From Spirochaeta sp. (GTDB lineage Bacteria; Spirochaetota; Spirochaetia; DSM-27196; Alkalispirochaetaceae): DNA of 8,853 nucleotides. A program made the translations under genes and the position numbers. Under the pieces are notes generated by a model. It was not told the DNA's origin and made no database searches. It saw only the letters and a list, made by a program, of their open reading frames with translations. The stretch lies in the NCBI GenBank assembly GCA_007117185.1, contig SKHA01000149.1, positions 1 through 8,853 on the forward strand, in the 5' to 3' direction. Each line of letters opens with the position of its first letter. Position 1 is the first letter of the stretch. This document shows, piece by piece, positions 1-6,545 of this stretch.

Positions 1-1382
1 AACTCGGTATCGGTGCCGTCAACGTATATACCGCTGTCGACATTGACAGTCAGCCCAATGGGCTCACCTACTTCGGGAGGTGGAATGACTGTAATATCGC
101 TGTGAAGACCCGCAGCCATCCCTTCTTCTTCCGATCCTATCTGGAATCCCGGCTGAAACGAAATGGTGTAATCCCCCGACCCAAAACCGGTAATTTCGTA
201 ATAACTGGTACCGCCGGGGGCCGTCATTCCTACGAATCGTTGCTCTTCACCGCCATTCAACATGTACACATACGGATCTTGCTCTGTTCCTAGATCAAAG
301 GGGGTTGCGGCGTTGCGCTGGGCGTACATTCCTCCCTGCACCACCACATCATCCTCGCCATGAGTGAAGGAAAAGGTGACCGCTCCGGGTGTTCCTGCAT
401 CTCCCAGCGCCAGTAGTTCAAGGGCAACTGAATCCACTACAATAGTGGATTCATTACCGCCTTCTCCGAAGAATGCAAAATCGTAACCTTGTTCGTCGTT
501 TGCTCCGGGGATCACCAGATTGAAGACTCCCCCCGCGTCATTTTCCAGTATAAGGCTGGTACCGCTTGCCGGCACCAGCTCTTCAGGTATAGCAATCTGC
601 ATATGCGTTAACCAGCCGACAACTGGTTCTGGGGCGGCAACCGCCGATGCTGCTAAACCGTTTCCATCTGCTGGTCCGGATCGTGCCAGAAAATGATGAG
701 CCGCTTGCTCTACCAAAGGCGTGTCCCCGCTAATCTGCGGTATGATCTCTGAAAAGATGGCAAGGTCATCGTACGCAACCACCCAGCTGTCGCGATTTAT
801 GTCTATCGGCAGTAAAGGTCGGGTGAGGTCAATGAAGAAATCAGGGGTAATTTCGGTACTGCTGATCGCACTCATCCTCACAAACACCCGCTCCCCATCG
901 CCAACCTGGTACCAGAACGAGTCCGCTACGGTAATGGTGAAATCGGTGATATGGGAGTTTGCCATCCCCTCCTTCACACCCATCACCGTGATGGTTGTGT
1001 CGCTGGTAATGGGACCGAACTCGAAGGTGCCGTCCGTGGCAACATCAGCATCTGTGGTAGGGTCAGAACCGTCAAGGGTGTAATGAAAGATGGTGCCTTC
1101 GGTGGTGCTGGCAAGTTCTACCGTACCGCTGGCATAGAAGCTGGCAACAGCTGTACCGTTAGGACCATCAATGTCAGCATTGGAAAAACCGACTTTCGTA
1201 GGAAAGGTCCATGTGGGGAACGCCACCCGTTCCAGTACCGGCGCATCGTCACCACCGCCGTTACCATTCCCGTCACCATTATCCGTGTCACTCCCGGTGG
1301 GTGTGGGGCACGAGAGCAGCAGCGCTGCCAACAGGATCACCAGGAACGAAAGAAGCCAGCTACCGACGACAGACTTTTTCAT
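1..1382 (-). CDS. Lipoprotein with chitobiase C-terminal/FN3-like domain (3' end cut off)
   Basis: I translated this frame by hand from the ATG at 1382-1380. It stays open for 460 codons to the window edge, so the C-terminus is missing. The protein begins MKKSVVGSWLL and has a hydrophobic stretch to residue 23. A lipobox LLSC gives Cys25, so it should be an exported, lipid-anchored envelope protein. A Gly/Asn/Asp-rich linker (about residues 30-46) leads into a beta-rich body. Residues 80-150 contain FHYTLDGSDPT and later an ITVMGVKEG-like strand, the pattern of the CHB_HEX_C (chitobiase C-terminal, Ig/FN3-like) family. That family is non-catalytic and usually an adhesion or spacer module. Residues 380-425 (DPYVYMLNGGE, then YYEITGFGSGDYTISF) recall pre-peptidase C-terminal beta-sandwich domains, less surely. 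The start is supported by TGGAGG at 1392-1387. GC looks lower than in the operon. Its ligand is unknown. Lipoprotein call strong, function weak. Confidence 0.85.
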   Translation of the reverse strand, partial: MKKSVVGSWLLSFLVILLAALLLSCPTPTGSDTDNGDGNGNGGGDDAPVLERVAFPTWTFPTKVGFSNADIDGPNGTAVASFYASGTVELASTTEGTIFHYTLDGSDPTTDADVATDGTFEFGPITSDTTITVMGVKEGMANSHITDFTITVADSFWYQVGDGERVFVRMSAISSTEITPDFFIDLTRPLLPIDINRDSWVVAYDDLAIFSEIIPQISGDTPLVEQAAHHFLARSGPADGNGLAASAVAAPEPVVGWLTHMQIAIPEELVPASGTSLILENDAGGVFNLVIPGANDEQGYDFAFFGEGGNESTIVVDSVALELLALGDAGTPGAVTFSFTHGEDDVVVQGGMYAQRNAATPFDLGTEQDPYVYMLNGGEEQRFVGMTAPGGTSYYEITGFGSGDYTISFQPGFQIGSEEEGMAAGLHSDITVIPPPEVGEPIGLTVNVDSGIYVDGTDTE

Positions 1383-1386
1383 GGGG

Positions 1387-1392
1387 CCTCCA
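1387..1392 (-). promoter_or_regulatory. Ribosome binding site of the minus-strand lipoprotein
   Basis: On the minus strand this reads TGGAGG, followed by CCCC and then ATG. The 4-base spacing is short, but the match to the anti-Shine-Dalgarno is strong. It fixes the start codon at 1382-1380. Confidence 0.6.
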
Positions 1393-1411
1393 CGCTGTAA
1401 ATTTTTATCTA

Positions 1412-1441
1412 ATTCTATGGGAGCTTCCGCAGTTTTGCCAT
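1412..1441 (-). promoter_or_regulatory. Candidate sigma70-type promoter for the minus-strand lipoprotein
   Basis: On the minus strand, ATGGCA (1441-1436, 4 of 6 matches to TTGACA) and TAGAAT (1417-1412, 5 of 6 to TATAAT) are separated by 18 bases. The -10 lies 29 bases upstream of the start codon. This is a consensus match only. Confidence 0.35.
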
Positions 1442-1456
1442 AGAACTTTGGTTCTA
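1441..1456. repeat. Perfect inverted repeat, 6-bp arms, 4-base centre
   Basis: TAGAAC, TTTG, GTTCTA. The arms pair exactly. The site lies in the divergent promoter region and its left arm touches the candidate -35 of the minus-strand gene, so it could be an operator for a dimeric regulator. A 6-bp repeat can also arise by chance. Confidence 0.4.
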
Positions 1457-1510
1457 CAGCCCCGCACCCCCAGTCCGAGATACCAAAAAGACTCCACCCC
1501 GGCGGGGCTG
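1457..1510. repeat. Perfect 9-bp inverted repeat with 36-base spacer
   Basis: CAGCCCCGC (1457-1465) is the exact reverse complement of GCGGGGCTG (1502-1510). The right arm can instead pair locally as CCCC-GGC-GGGG (1497-1507), so two mutually exclusive hairpins are possible. The repeat begins immediately after the 6-bp repeat and ends at the candidate -35 of the cyclase promoter. It could be an operator pair, or a structured leader if transcription starts further upstream than predicted. Confidence 0.4.
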
Positions 1511-1537
1511 GAAAAACCCGACAGCACCGCTTATATT
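1509..1537 (+). promoter_or_regulatory. Candidate sigma70-type promoter of the cyclase operon
   Basis: TGGAAA (1509-1514, 4 of 6 to TTGACA) and TATATT (1532-1537, 5 of 6 to TATAAT) are separated by exactly 17 bases. Transcription would begin near 1544, about 20 bases before the start codon. This is the most AT-rich spot in the 5' region of the operon. The -35 is poor, which would fit a regulated promoter. Confidence 0.4.
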
Positions 1538-1553
1538 TATCGGGGGTCAAAAT

Positions 1554-1559
1554 GGGGGA
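1554..1559 (+). promoter_or_regulatory. Ribosome binding site of the cyclase gene
   Basis: GGGGGA lies 6 bases before the ATG at 1566. It is purine-rich and correctly spaced, and supports this start. Confidence 0.5.
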
Positions 1560-1565
1560 ATCAGC

Positions 1566-3224
1566 ATGAACGTCCGCTGGAAGATTGTCTCGGTGGTAAT
1601 GCCACTGCTTCTTGTCACTATTACTCTCGTTGGCGTTTCAGCGGTTCTCTCGTCTACCACCGGTATCACCCGCATCGCCCAGGATTTCCTCGGCTTCAAG
1701 GCGGATGAGCTGCAGAAGCACGGCGAGAGCCAGTGGCGGCTGCTGGTTGAGAATAACTTCACCAACCGCCCGGATATGCTTAGCGCCATGCAGGGTGGGG
1801 TGCTTGCCTACGCCCAGTCGCTGGTACGGACGGACACCGAGCTGGTCCTTGCGGTGGACGCCGACGGTGCCATCCAGGGAGCCACCGGCGAGATCACCCT
1901 TGACGACAACGACCGCGCCCGGCTGCAGCGCATCTTCGCCGAACGGGACACCTCCCTGCAGATCATCCCTCTGGGGGGCACCGAGCGGGTGGTCAAGGGG
2001 TTCTACTTCGCCCCCTTCGACTGGTTCTACCTCTTTACCGAGGCCCGGGACACCTTCTATCAGGATACCGACCGGATCATCCGGGAGAGCGCGATCATTC
2101 TGGCTGGTGCCGTGGTTCTCTCGCTGGTGATGCTGCTGGTCTTCTCCGGCCAGCTTACCCGCCCGATGACCGCAATCATCGCTTCCATGCGCCGGATCAT
2201 TGAATCCAACGACCTGACCGAGCGGGTAGGCATCGAGTACCGCGACGAGACGGGGCAGATGGCCCACACCTTCAACATCATGCTTGGCGAGCTGGAGAAG
2301 GCGTACCAGCAGATCAAGAGCTACGCGTTTCAGGCGGTTCTGGCCCAGAAGAAGGAAGCCAAGATCCGCAACATATTCCAGAAATACGTGCCCCAGGACC
2401 TGATTGACCGCTTCTTCACCAACCCCGAATCGATGCTGGTGGGGGAGAATCGGGAACTGTCCATCCTCTTCAGCGATATCCGCAGCTTCACCTCCATCAG
2501 CGAGGCGATGCGCCCGGATGACCTGGTGAACTCCCTGAACCGCTACTTCTCGGTGATGGTAGACATCATCATGAACCGCCACGGGATCATCGACAAATAC
2601 ATCGGTGACGCGATCATGGCGTTTTTCGGTGCCCCGGTGCACCACGACGAGGATGCCCTGAACAGCGTGATGGCCGGGTTGGAGATGACCGAACAGGTGA
2701 AGGAGTTCAACCGCAAGCAGCTGGCGGCGGGGCGGCCGGAGTTCCGTATCGGCGTGGGCATTGCCTACGGCGAGGTGACCGTCGGTAACATCGGTACGGA
2801 GAAGAAGATGGACTACACCGTCATCGGTGATATGGTGAACCTGGCCAGTCGCCTGGAGGGGCTGACCAAGCCCTACCATCAGGAGCTGATAATCGGGGAG
2901 ACCCTCTTTCCGGTGGTGGAACACGAGATGCCCTGGCGGCTGCTGGATACCGTTGCCGTGAAGGGCAAGACCCGGGGGGTGCGAATCTACACTGTGTCCC
3001 GCCGCCTCAACGCGGTGGAGGAGCGGGCGTGGAAGCGGCATAACGAGGCGATGACTGTCTTCTACAACCGTGATTTTCCCGCGGCGGTGGAGGGCTTTGA
3101 CGGCGTACTGGCGATGCTCAAGGACGACCCCATCGCGCGCATGATGGGCGATCGGGCGCGGTTGTACATCAACGACCCGCCCCCGCAAGGGTGGGATGGC
3201 GTCGAGGTGATGAAGACGAAATGA
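1566..3224 (+). CDS. Membrane-bound class IIIb adenylate cyclase with Cache-like sensor and HAMP domain
   Basis: This 552-residue protein should make cAMP from ATP. TM1 is at residues 9-28. An extracytoplasmic domain follows (about 29-175) with a Cache-like VLAVDADG strand at 94-101 and APFDWFYLF at 149-157. TM2 is at 176-194, HAMP at 195-247, then a short helical linker and the FQKYVPQDLI lead-in (271-280). The cyclase domain spans about 295-475. Its key residues are present: metal-binding Asp304 (LFSDIRSF) and Asp348, Lys344 (DKYIGD), and transition-state Asn425 and Arg429 (VNLASR). Thr418 (DYTVIGD) sits at the adenine-selecting position, which marks class IIIb. The tail (about 485-552) is TPR-like and ends with YINDPPPQGWDGV, a tail seen in other cyclases of this type. 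It is first in a five-gene operon and overlaps the next gene by 4 bases. The extracellular signal is unknown. Guanylate cyclase activity is less likely. Confidence 0.95.
   Translation: MNVRWKIVSVVMPLLLVTITLVGVSAVLSSTTGITRIAQDFLGFKADELQKHGESQWRLLVENNFTNRPDMLSAMQGGVLAYAQSLVRTDTELVLAVDADGAIQGATGEITLDDNDRARLQRIFAERDTSLQIIPLGGTERVVKGFYFAPFDWFYLFTEARDTFYQDTDRIIRESAIILAGAVVLSLVMLLVFSGQLTRPMTAIIASMRRIIESNDLTERVGIEYRDETGQMAHTFNIMLGELEKAYQQIKSYAFQAVLAQKKEAKIRNIFQKYVPQDLIDRFFTNPESMLVGENRELSILFSDIRSFTSISEAMRPDDLVNSLNRYFSVMVDIIMNRHGIIDKYIGDAIMAFFGAPVHHDEDALNSVMAGLEMTEQVKEFNRKQLAAGRPEFRIGVGIAYGEVTVGNIGTEKKMDYTVIGDMVNLASRLEGLTKPYHQELIIGETLFPVVEHEMPWRLLDTVAVKGKTRGVRIYTVSRRLNAVEERAWKRHNEAMTVFYNRDFPAAVEGFDGVLAMLKDDPIARMMGDRARLYINDPPPQGWDGVEVMKTK
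3204..3210 (+). promoter_or_regulatory. Ribosome binding site deciding the start of barrel-like protein A
   Basis: GAGGTGA lies 10 bases before the ATG at 3221, inside the last codons of the cyclase gene. It favours 3221 over an in-frame GTG at 3191, which would put the charged sequence GWRRGDEDE in front of an otherwise normal signal peptide. Confidence 0.5.
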
Positions 3225-4318
3225 ATCGGTTTCTCCTGTTTTGCGCGGCCCTTGTTCTCCCCGCTGCTGCGTGGGGCCAGAGCGATCTCCCGACGGTCAC
3301 TGTCCGGGCTGCCAGTGAGGTTGCTCCTGAACTGCAGGTATACCAGCGGGTTGTACAGGACGCGATGCAGGTGGTTCTGGATCGCGACGGATTTCAGGTA
3401 GTTGCGGATGAATCGGCGGAGCTGGTCTACAGTCACCGCCTGGTGGGGTTCCTCCCGCGACTCCACGTGGCGGTTTCCGTCCACGACAGCCAGGCGGGGG
3501 TCCATGTGGCCGCGGTGACTGTGGCTGCCAGGGCCAATGTAACCCTGTACAGCGCTGTGGATGATCTGCTGTCGGACCTGAATCGTGATGTCCAGCGGTA
3601 TCTGCTGGTACGGCATGATCCGGAGGGCCGACCGGACCCGGTGGCCATGGCCGGCCCGGTGCGCCTGCCCGGGGGAGACCTCCAGTTCAGGGATCGTTTC
3701 TCCGGTCAGAGGTGGGAGGATGGGCTGGTGGTTGCCGAGGGTGCGGTGGTGCCGGTGTCGGTGAGCAGCCCGGGGTATTATCCCCAGGGGGTGCTGCTGG
3801 AGATCACCGGCCCCGCACCGGAAGTGCCGGACGTCTCGTTGCGTCGACGCTCCCGATTCGCCCTGCAGGGCCATTACGGCTATCCCCGGCTGCTGGGAGC
3901 AGGGGTGGGGGGGCGCTATTATCCGGTGGCGGATGTGGCCCACCTGGCGCTGGAGCTCGGTCTCAGTCTCTCCGGCTTCTTCGGCGCTACCCCCTCACAG
4001 GTGATTCATCTGGACACCCGCGTCCTGGCGGGGTTTGCCCCGGCTGGCCGGTTGGGGTGGCTGGTGCAGCCGGTGTTCTCAACCGGCCCCGGGTTGGCGG
4101 CGTCCTTTGTCACCTACGGGGAGCTGCCGGTACCGCCGTACGTTGACCTGTACTGGAACGTCCTCAATGCGGGGGTGGAGGTTGGGCGAGGGGCGCTGCG
4201 GGTCTTTGCCCGTCTGGGCTTCTCCTACTTTTTCAGCGGGGACCGCAGTCTGATGGACGAGGGGGTGTCTGAGCGCTTCGCTCCGGAAGCGCTCTCGGGG
4301 GTGATGTGGCGATGGTGA
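3221..4318 (+). CDS. Exported barrel-like protein A: alpha/beta domain, PEGA-like domain, beta-rich C-terminus
   Basis: I do not recognise a named family. The ATG at 3221 overlaps the cyclase stop as ATGA, which suggests coupled translation, and gives 365 residues. A signal peptide ends near AAAWGQ (about 15-20). Residues 35-130 alternate helix and strand (YQRVVQDAMQVVLDRDGFQV, strands at 67-104, then a helix around LLSDLNRDVQRYL), loosely recalling CsgG/TolB-N-type periplasmic domains. Residues 144-210 look PEGA-like, with SPGYYP at 183-188 and a closing VSLRRRSR. From 211 on, short amphipathic beta strands rich in Gly, Tyr, Phe and Leu run to a terminal MWRW. An aromatic last residue is typical of outer-membrane beta-barrels. 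The C-terminal half is about 150 residues, room for a small barrel of perhaps eight strands. The barrel call is inference. The protein may instead be a periplasmic beta-sandwich. Confidence 0.8.
   Translation: MNRFLLFCAALVLPAAAWGQSDLPTVTVRAASEVAPELQVYQRVVQDAMQVVLDRDGFQVVADESAELVYSHRLVGFLPRLHVAVSVHDSQAGVHVAAVTVAARANVTLYSAVDDLLSDLNRDVQRYLLVRHDPEGRPDPVAMAGPVRLPGGDLQFRDRFSGQRWEDGLVVAEGAVVPVSVSSPGYYPQGVLLEITGPAPEVPDVSLRRRSRFALQGHYGYPRLLGAGVGGRYYPVADVAHLALELGLSLSGFFGATPSQVIHLDTRVLAGFAPAGRLGWLVQPVFSTGPGLAASFVTYGELPVPPYVDLYWNVLNAGVEVGRGALRVFARLGFSYFFSGDRSLMDEGVSERFAPEALSGVMWRW
4297..4303 (+). promoter_or_regulatory. Ribosome binding site deciding the start of lipoprotein A
   Basis: GGGGGTG ends 8 bases before the ATG at 4312. 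Spacing from this site disfavours the in-frame GTG at 4306 and makes ATG 4312 the better start than GTG 4315. Confidence 0.45.
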
Positions 4319-5301
4319 GGCCGCAGAATCGACGGTGGAGACGCGCCGCTGCGCGCCCCGGAGCCGCCAGCCTCCTCATGGCAGCTGTTCTGGTGGGGGC
4401 GGTTCTATCGGGGTGCGACCTGATGATTGCCGGCACCGTTCCGCCGTACCTGACCTACGCCACCGCAGAGCTGGACCTTACCGGAACGCTGCCCGCATCG
4501 ATCCGGGAGGTACAGCTTGAGGTGGTCCCTGCAGGCCCGGAAAACGAATCTGTCTTTGTCCTGGTGGTACGGCCCGATCAGGCAGGCCCTGACACGATGG
4601 TGATGGTGGACTCACGGGTGGCGGTGCCGAGGGTGCGCCAGGACAGTACGGATGTCACCCGCTTTGATACCCGGCCGTTCCGCCGCACCGACGGGGGAGT
4701 CCAGGTGGGCAATCTGGTATATGACCCGGTGGTACGGACCCTCGCGAACGCTCCCAGAATAGAGGGGCGATTCCGGCCGACGCTGCTGAAGGATCTGGAT
4801 GGTGAGTACTTCTTCATGGAGCTGGCCAGCCCGACGAGCCTGCGCATCCTGCCCTATGACGCGTCGTTTATTTCAAGCGGTGGGGAAGACATTCTTCCTG
4901 TTGCTGCACTGGGATTGACGGACCCGATAGAGCATTTTGAGGCCCGTATGTTTGGTCCTCTGGAGGTGGATCTGGTTCTGGTGGATGACCAGAGGTGGTT
5001 CTGGTTTGCAACGATCATCCCCGGGGTGGGGGTGGAACGTGAGGCGTTCCCCCTCGACCTGGACTTCGACGTGGATACGGTGTCGATCCAGCGGACCGAC
5101 CGGGGCATCATCGGACGCACCTACGAGGGAGAACTGGTGCGTCTCGACCGGGAAACCGGCGTGGTCCTCGACCGCTTCAACCCCACCGGGACCGATCGAC
5201 GGCGCGACGAGGTGGATATTATCTTTGACCCCGGGGGTCGCTTTTACGTCCTCTTTGATCGCCAGCGAAAGATTCTGTACCGGGTGGCCTCATGGTGGTG
5301 A
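4312..5301 (+). CDS. Lipoprotein A, beta-rich, unknown function
   Basis: The start is the ATG at 4312, which overlaps the previous gene by 7 bases; GTG codons at 4306 and 4315 are alternatives. The 329-residue product has an unusually long, Arg-rich n-region (RRWRR at 7-11, Arg15), a hydrophobic core (21-32) and lipobox LSGC with Cys35, followed by Asp36. RRWRR is not a canonical Tat motif. A shorter start at Met23 would lack positive charge and is less likely. The mature protein is mostly predicted beta strand. The C-terminal part (about 268-327) has two similar strand-turn-strand units, YEGELVRLDRETGVVL and FDPGGRFYVLFDRQRKILYRV, like blades of an NHL or quinoprotein-type propeller. Only these two are clear, so a full propeller is not shown. 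It follows barrel-like protein A and may be its partner, which is inference from order only. Confidence 0.8.
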   Translation: MVRPQNRRWRRAAARPGAASLLMAAVLVGAVLSGCDLMIAGTVPPYLTYATAELDLTGTLPASIREVQLEVVPAGPENESVFVLVVRPDQAGPDTMVMVDSRVAVPRVRQDSTDVTRFDTRPFRRTDGGVQVGNLVYDPVVRTLANAPRIEGRFRPTLLKDLDGEYFFMELASPTSLRILPYDASFISSGGEDILPVAALGLTDPIEHFEARMFGPLEVDLVLVDDQRWFWFATIIPGVGVEREAFPLDLDFDVDTVSIQRTDRGIIGRTYEGELVRLDRETGVVLDRFNPTGTDRRRDEVDIIFDPGGRFYVLFDRQRKILYRVASWW

Positions 5302-6545
5302 AACGTCTTCTTTTTGGGGGGCATCTTCTGCTCTGTGCCGTTGTGCTGGTCTCGGCAATGCCAGAAACGGCAGACCCCCGCGGCGCCCGGTTTGCTCTGG
5401 TGGTGGAGAACGGTACCGCTGATCCTGCGGTGGATCTGCTTCTTGACGCCGCCCGCGCGGCAATTGTGGACCGGGAGGACGCGTTCTGGTTTCTCCTTTC
5501 CGAAAGAGACACCGAGAGCGCCCGGGGGGTGCAGGCGGAGATGCTGGCGGTGCTCCGTGCCGATGCTGATGTGGACACAGACGATGCCGGCTCGGACGGC
5601 GGCGACCGGCAGTATCGTGTGTCCCTGCGGTTCTACCGCATCAGCCGGGACGGGGTAACCCCGGTGGGCGAGCCGGAGGCAGAGGCTGCGGTAACGGTCC
5701 GTCTGGATCGGGCAGGGCGGTATCAGCGCCCGGCAACCTGGGAGACCCTGGTAACTGCGGTGGGCCGGGTGGTGGATTCGGCCCGTCCGATAGCAGAGGT
5801 GACCGTTTCGTCTCCAATACCCTTCACCCTGACCGGTGTTCCCGGTTGGATCCAGGAGGACCTTGCCGGTGACGCGGTACGGTCGGTAACCCTGGCCCTG
5901 CGGACCCTGAGAACCTACCGCTTCACTATGGACGCGCCTGGCCATCGTTCCGAAGAAATCCTCTTTTACCTCGACCAGGAGCCCATCTCCATTTCGGTGA
6001 GACCGCGCAAGTACCCCCGCCATACGGTAGCGTTCATGGCGCGGGGAGTCTCCTGGCCGGGACTGGAATACCAGTGGTATGACTCCCGCACACGCTGGAC
6101 CGTCCACGGCGGGGTGACCTCCTTCGCCCTGGGAGTAACCCCGCTTCGGCAGATGGCCGAGCTCTTTGACGATGGCAACCGCACCGACCGACAGCCACAG
6201 GTCTTCACGTCTTTGCCCCTGACAGAATTTGAGGTTGGCGGGGGGCGGCTCCTTGGCCATCGCGACCTGATCGGCCGCTGGCACCTCAGCGGGTCTGCGG
6301 TGGTGCGGTTGTTTCACGGCGATCCGGCGGTGGCACTGGAGCCGGTGATGCCCCTGGCGTTGCGGATCGGTCTTGGACGGGAGCGTGAGTTGTGGGGGCG
6401 GTTTTTTCTGAGCCAGCGGGTGGCCACGGAGTGGTACTGGCCGGTGCAGCAGGAGTTCCTGCGGCCGTTGCCCTGGGCGTACCAACTGGGTCCGGCGGTC
6501 TGGCAGCTGCCGGTGTACCGCATTGGGTTGAGGGTGGTGTTATGA
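5292..6545 (+). CDS. Exported barrel-like protein B, diverged relative of protein A
   Basis: I do not recognise a named family. The chosen ATG at 5292 overlaps lipoprotein A by 10 bases. GTG codons at 5295 and 5298 are possible, the latter overlapping the stop as GTGA. The product has 417 residues. MVVKRLL plus a hydrophobic stretch to about residue 21 (VLVSA) form a signal peptide. Cys15 lies inside the core, not in a lipobox. Residues 33-165 form an alpha/beta domain (helix near VDLLLDAARAAIVD, strand YRVSLRFYRISRDG, helix TLVTAVGRVVD), interrupted by an acidic insert at 91-105 (DADVDTDDAGSDGG). Residues 168-240 look PEGA-like, with APGHRSEEILF at 215-225 and ISISVRPRK at 232-240, matching the layout of protein A. 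Beta strands continue to a C-terminal VYRIGLRVVL. It ends in Leu, not an aromatic residue, so the outer-membrane barrel assignment is weaker than for protein A. Confidence 0.8.
   Translation: MVVKRLLFGGHLLLCAVVLVSAMPETADPRGARFALVVENGTADPAVDLLLDAARAAIVDREDAFWFLLSERDTESARGVQAEMLAVLRADADVDTDDAGSDGGDRQYRVSLRFYRISRDGVTPVGEPEAEAAVTVRLDRAGRYQRPATWETLVTAVGRVVDSARPIAEVTVSSPIPFTLTGVPGWIQEDLAGDAVRSVTLALRTLRTYRFTMDAPGHRSEEILFYLDQEPISISVRPRKYPRHTVAFMARGVSWPGLEYQWYDSRTRWTVHGGVTSFALGVTPLRQMAELFDDGNRTDRQPQVFTSLPLTEFEVGGGRLLGHRDLIGRWHLSGSAVVRLFHGDPAVALEPVMPLALRIGLGRERELWGRFFLSQRVATEWYWPVQQEFLRPLPWAYQLGPAVWQLPVYRIGLRVVL
6531..6534 (+). promoter_or_regulatory. Ribosome binding site deciding the start of lipoprotein B
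   Basis: AGGG within TTGAGGGTGG lies 7 bases before the ATG at 6542. The frame is open further upstream to 6392, but that extension has no signal sequence and lies entirely inside the preceding gene. Confidence 0.45.

Noticed and set aside
721..1708. Several plus-strand frames (721-1083, 951-1400, 1171-1443, 1211-1708)
   Set aside because: They are shadows of the minus-strand lipoprotein, which has a ribosome site, signal peptide, lipobox and a continuous 460-codon frame. Frames 951-1400, 1171-1443 and 1211-1708 also run into the divergent control region.
1638..3188. A 516-codon open frame on the minus strand, antisense to the cyclase
   Set aside because: Its translation is rich in His, Arg, Gly and Val with no domain pattern. 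The opposite strand encodes an unmistakable cyclase with an intact active site. Long antisense frames are expected in high-GC genes.
3062..3943. A 293-codon minus-strand frame across the junction of the cyclase and protein A
   Set aside because: It covers the ends of two well-supported genes and its translation shows no recognisable protein features.
4312..4377. Tat-type signal in lipoprotein A (RRWRR)
   Set aside because: The motif lacks the S/T-R-R-x-F-L-K pattern and occurs within a run of Arg and Ala. A long n-region before a Sec lipoprotein signal explains it better.
5244..6485. A 413-codon open frame on the minus strand, antisense to barrel-like protein B
   Set aside because: Low-complexity His/Arg/Pro/Gly translation, no signal sequence, no ribosome site seen, and it would break the overlapping operon.
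6392..6541. Upstream extension of lipoprotein B to an earlier in-frame start
   Set aside because: It would put 50 Gly/Ala/Val-rich residues before a perfect lipoprotein signal peptide and overlap the previous gene by about 150 bases.
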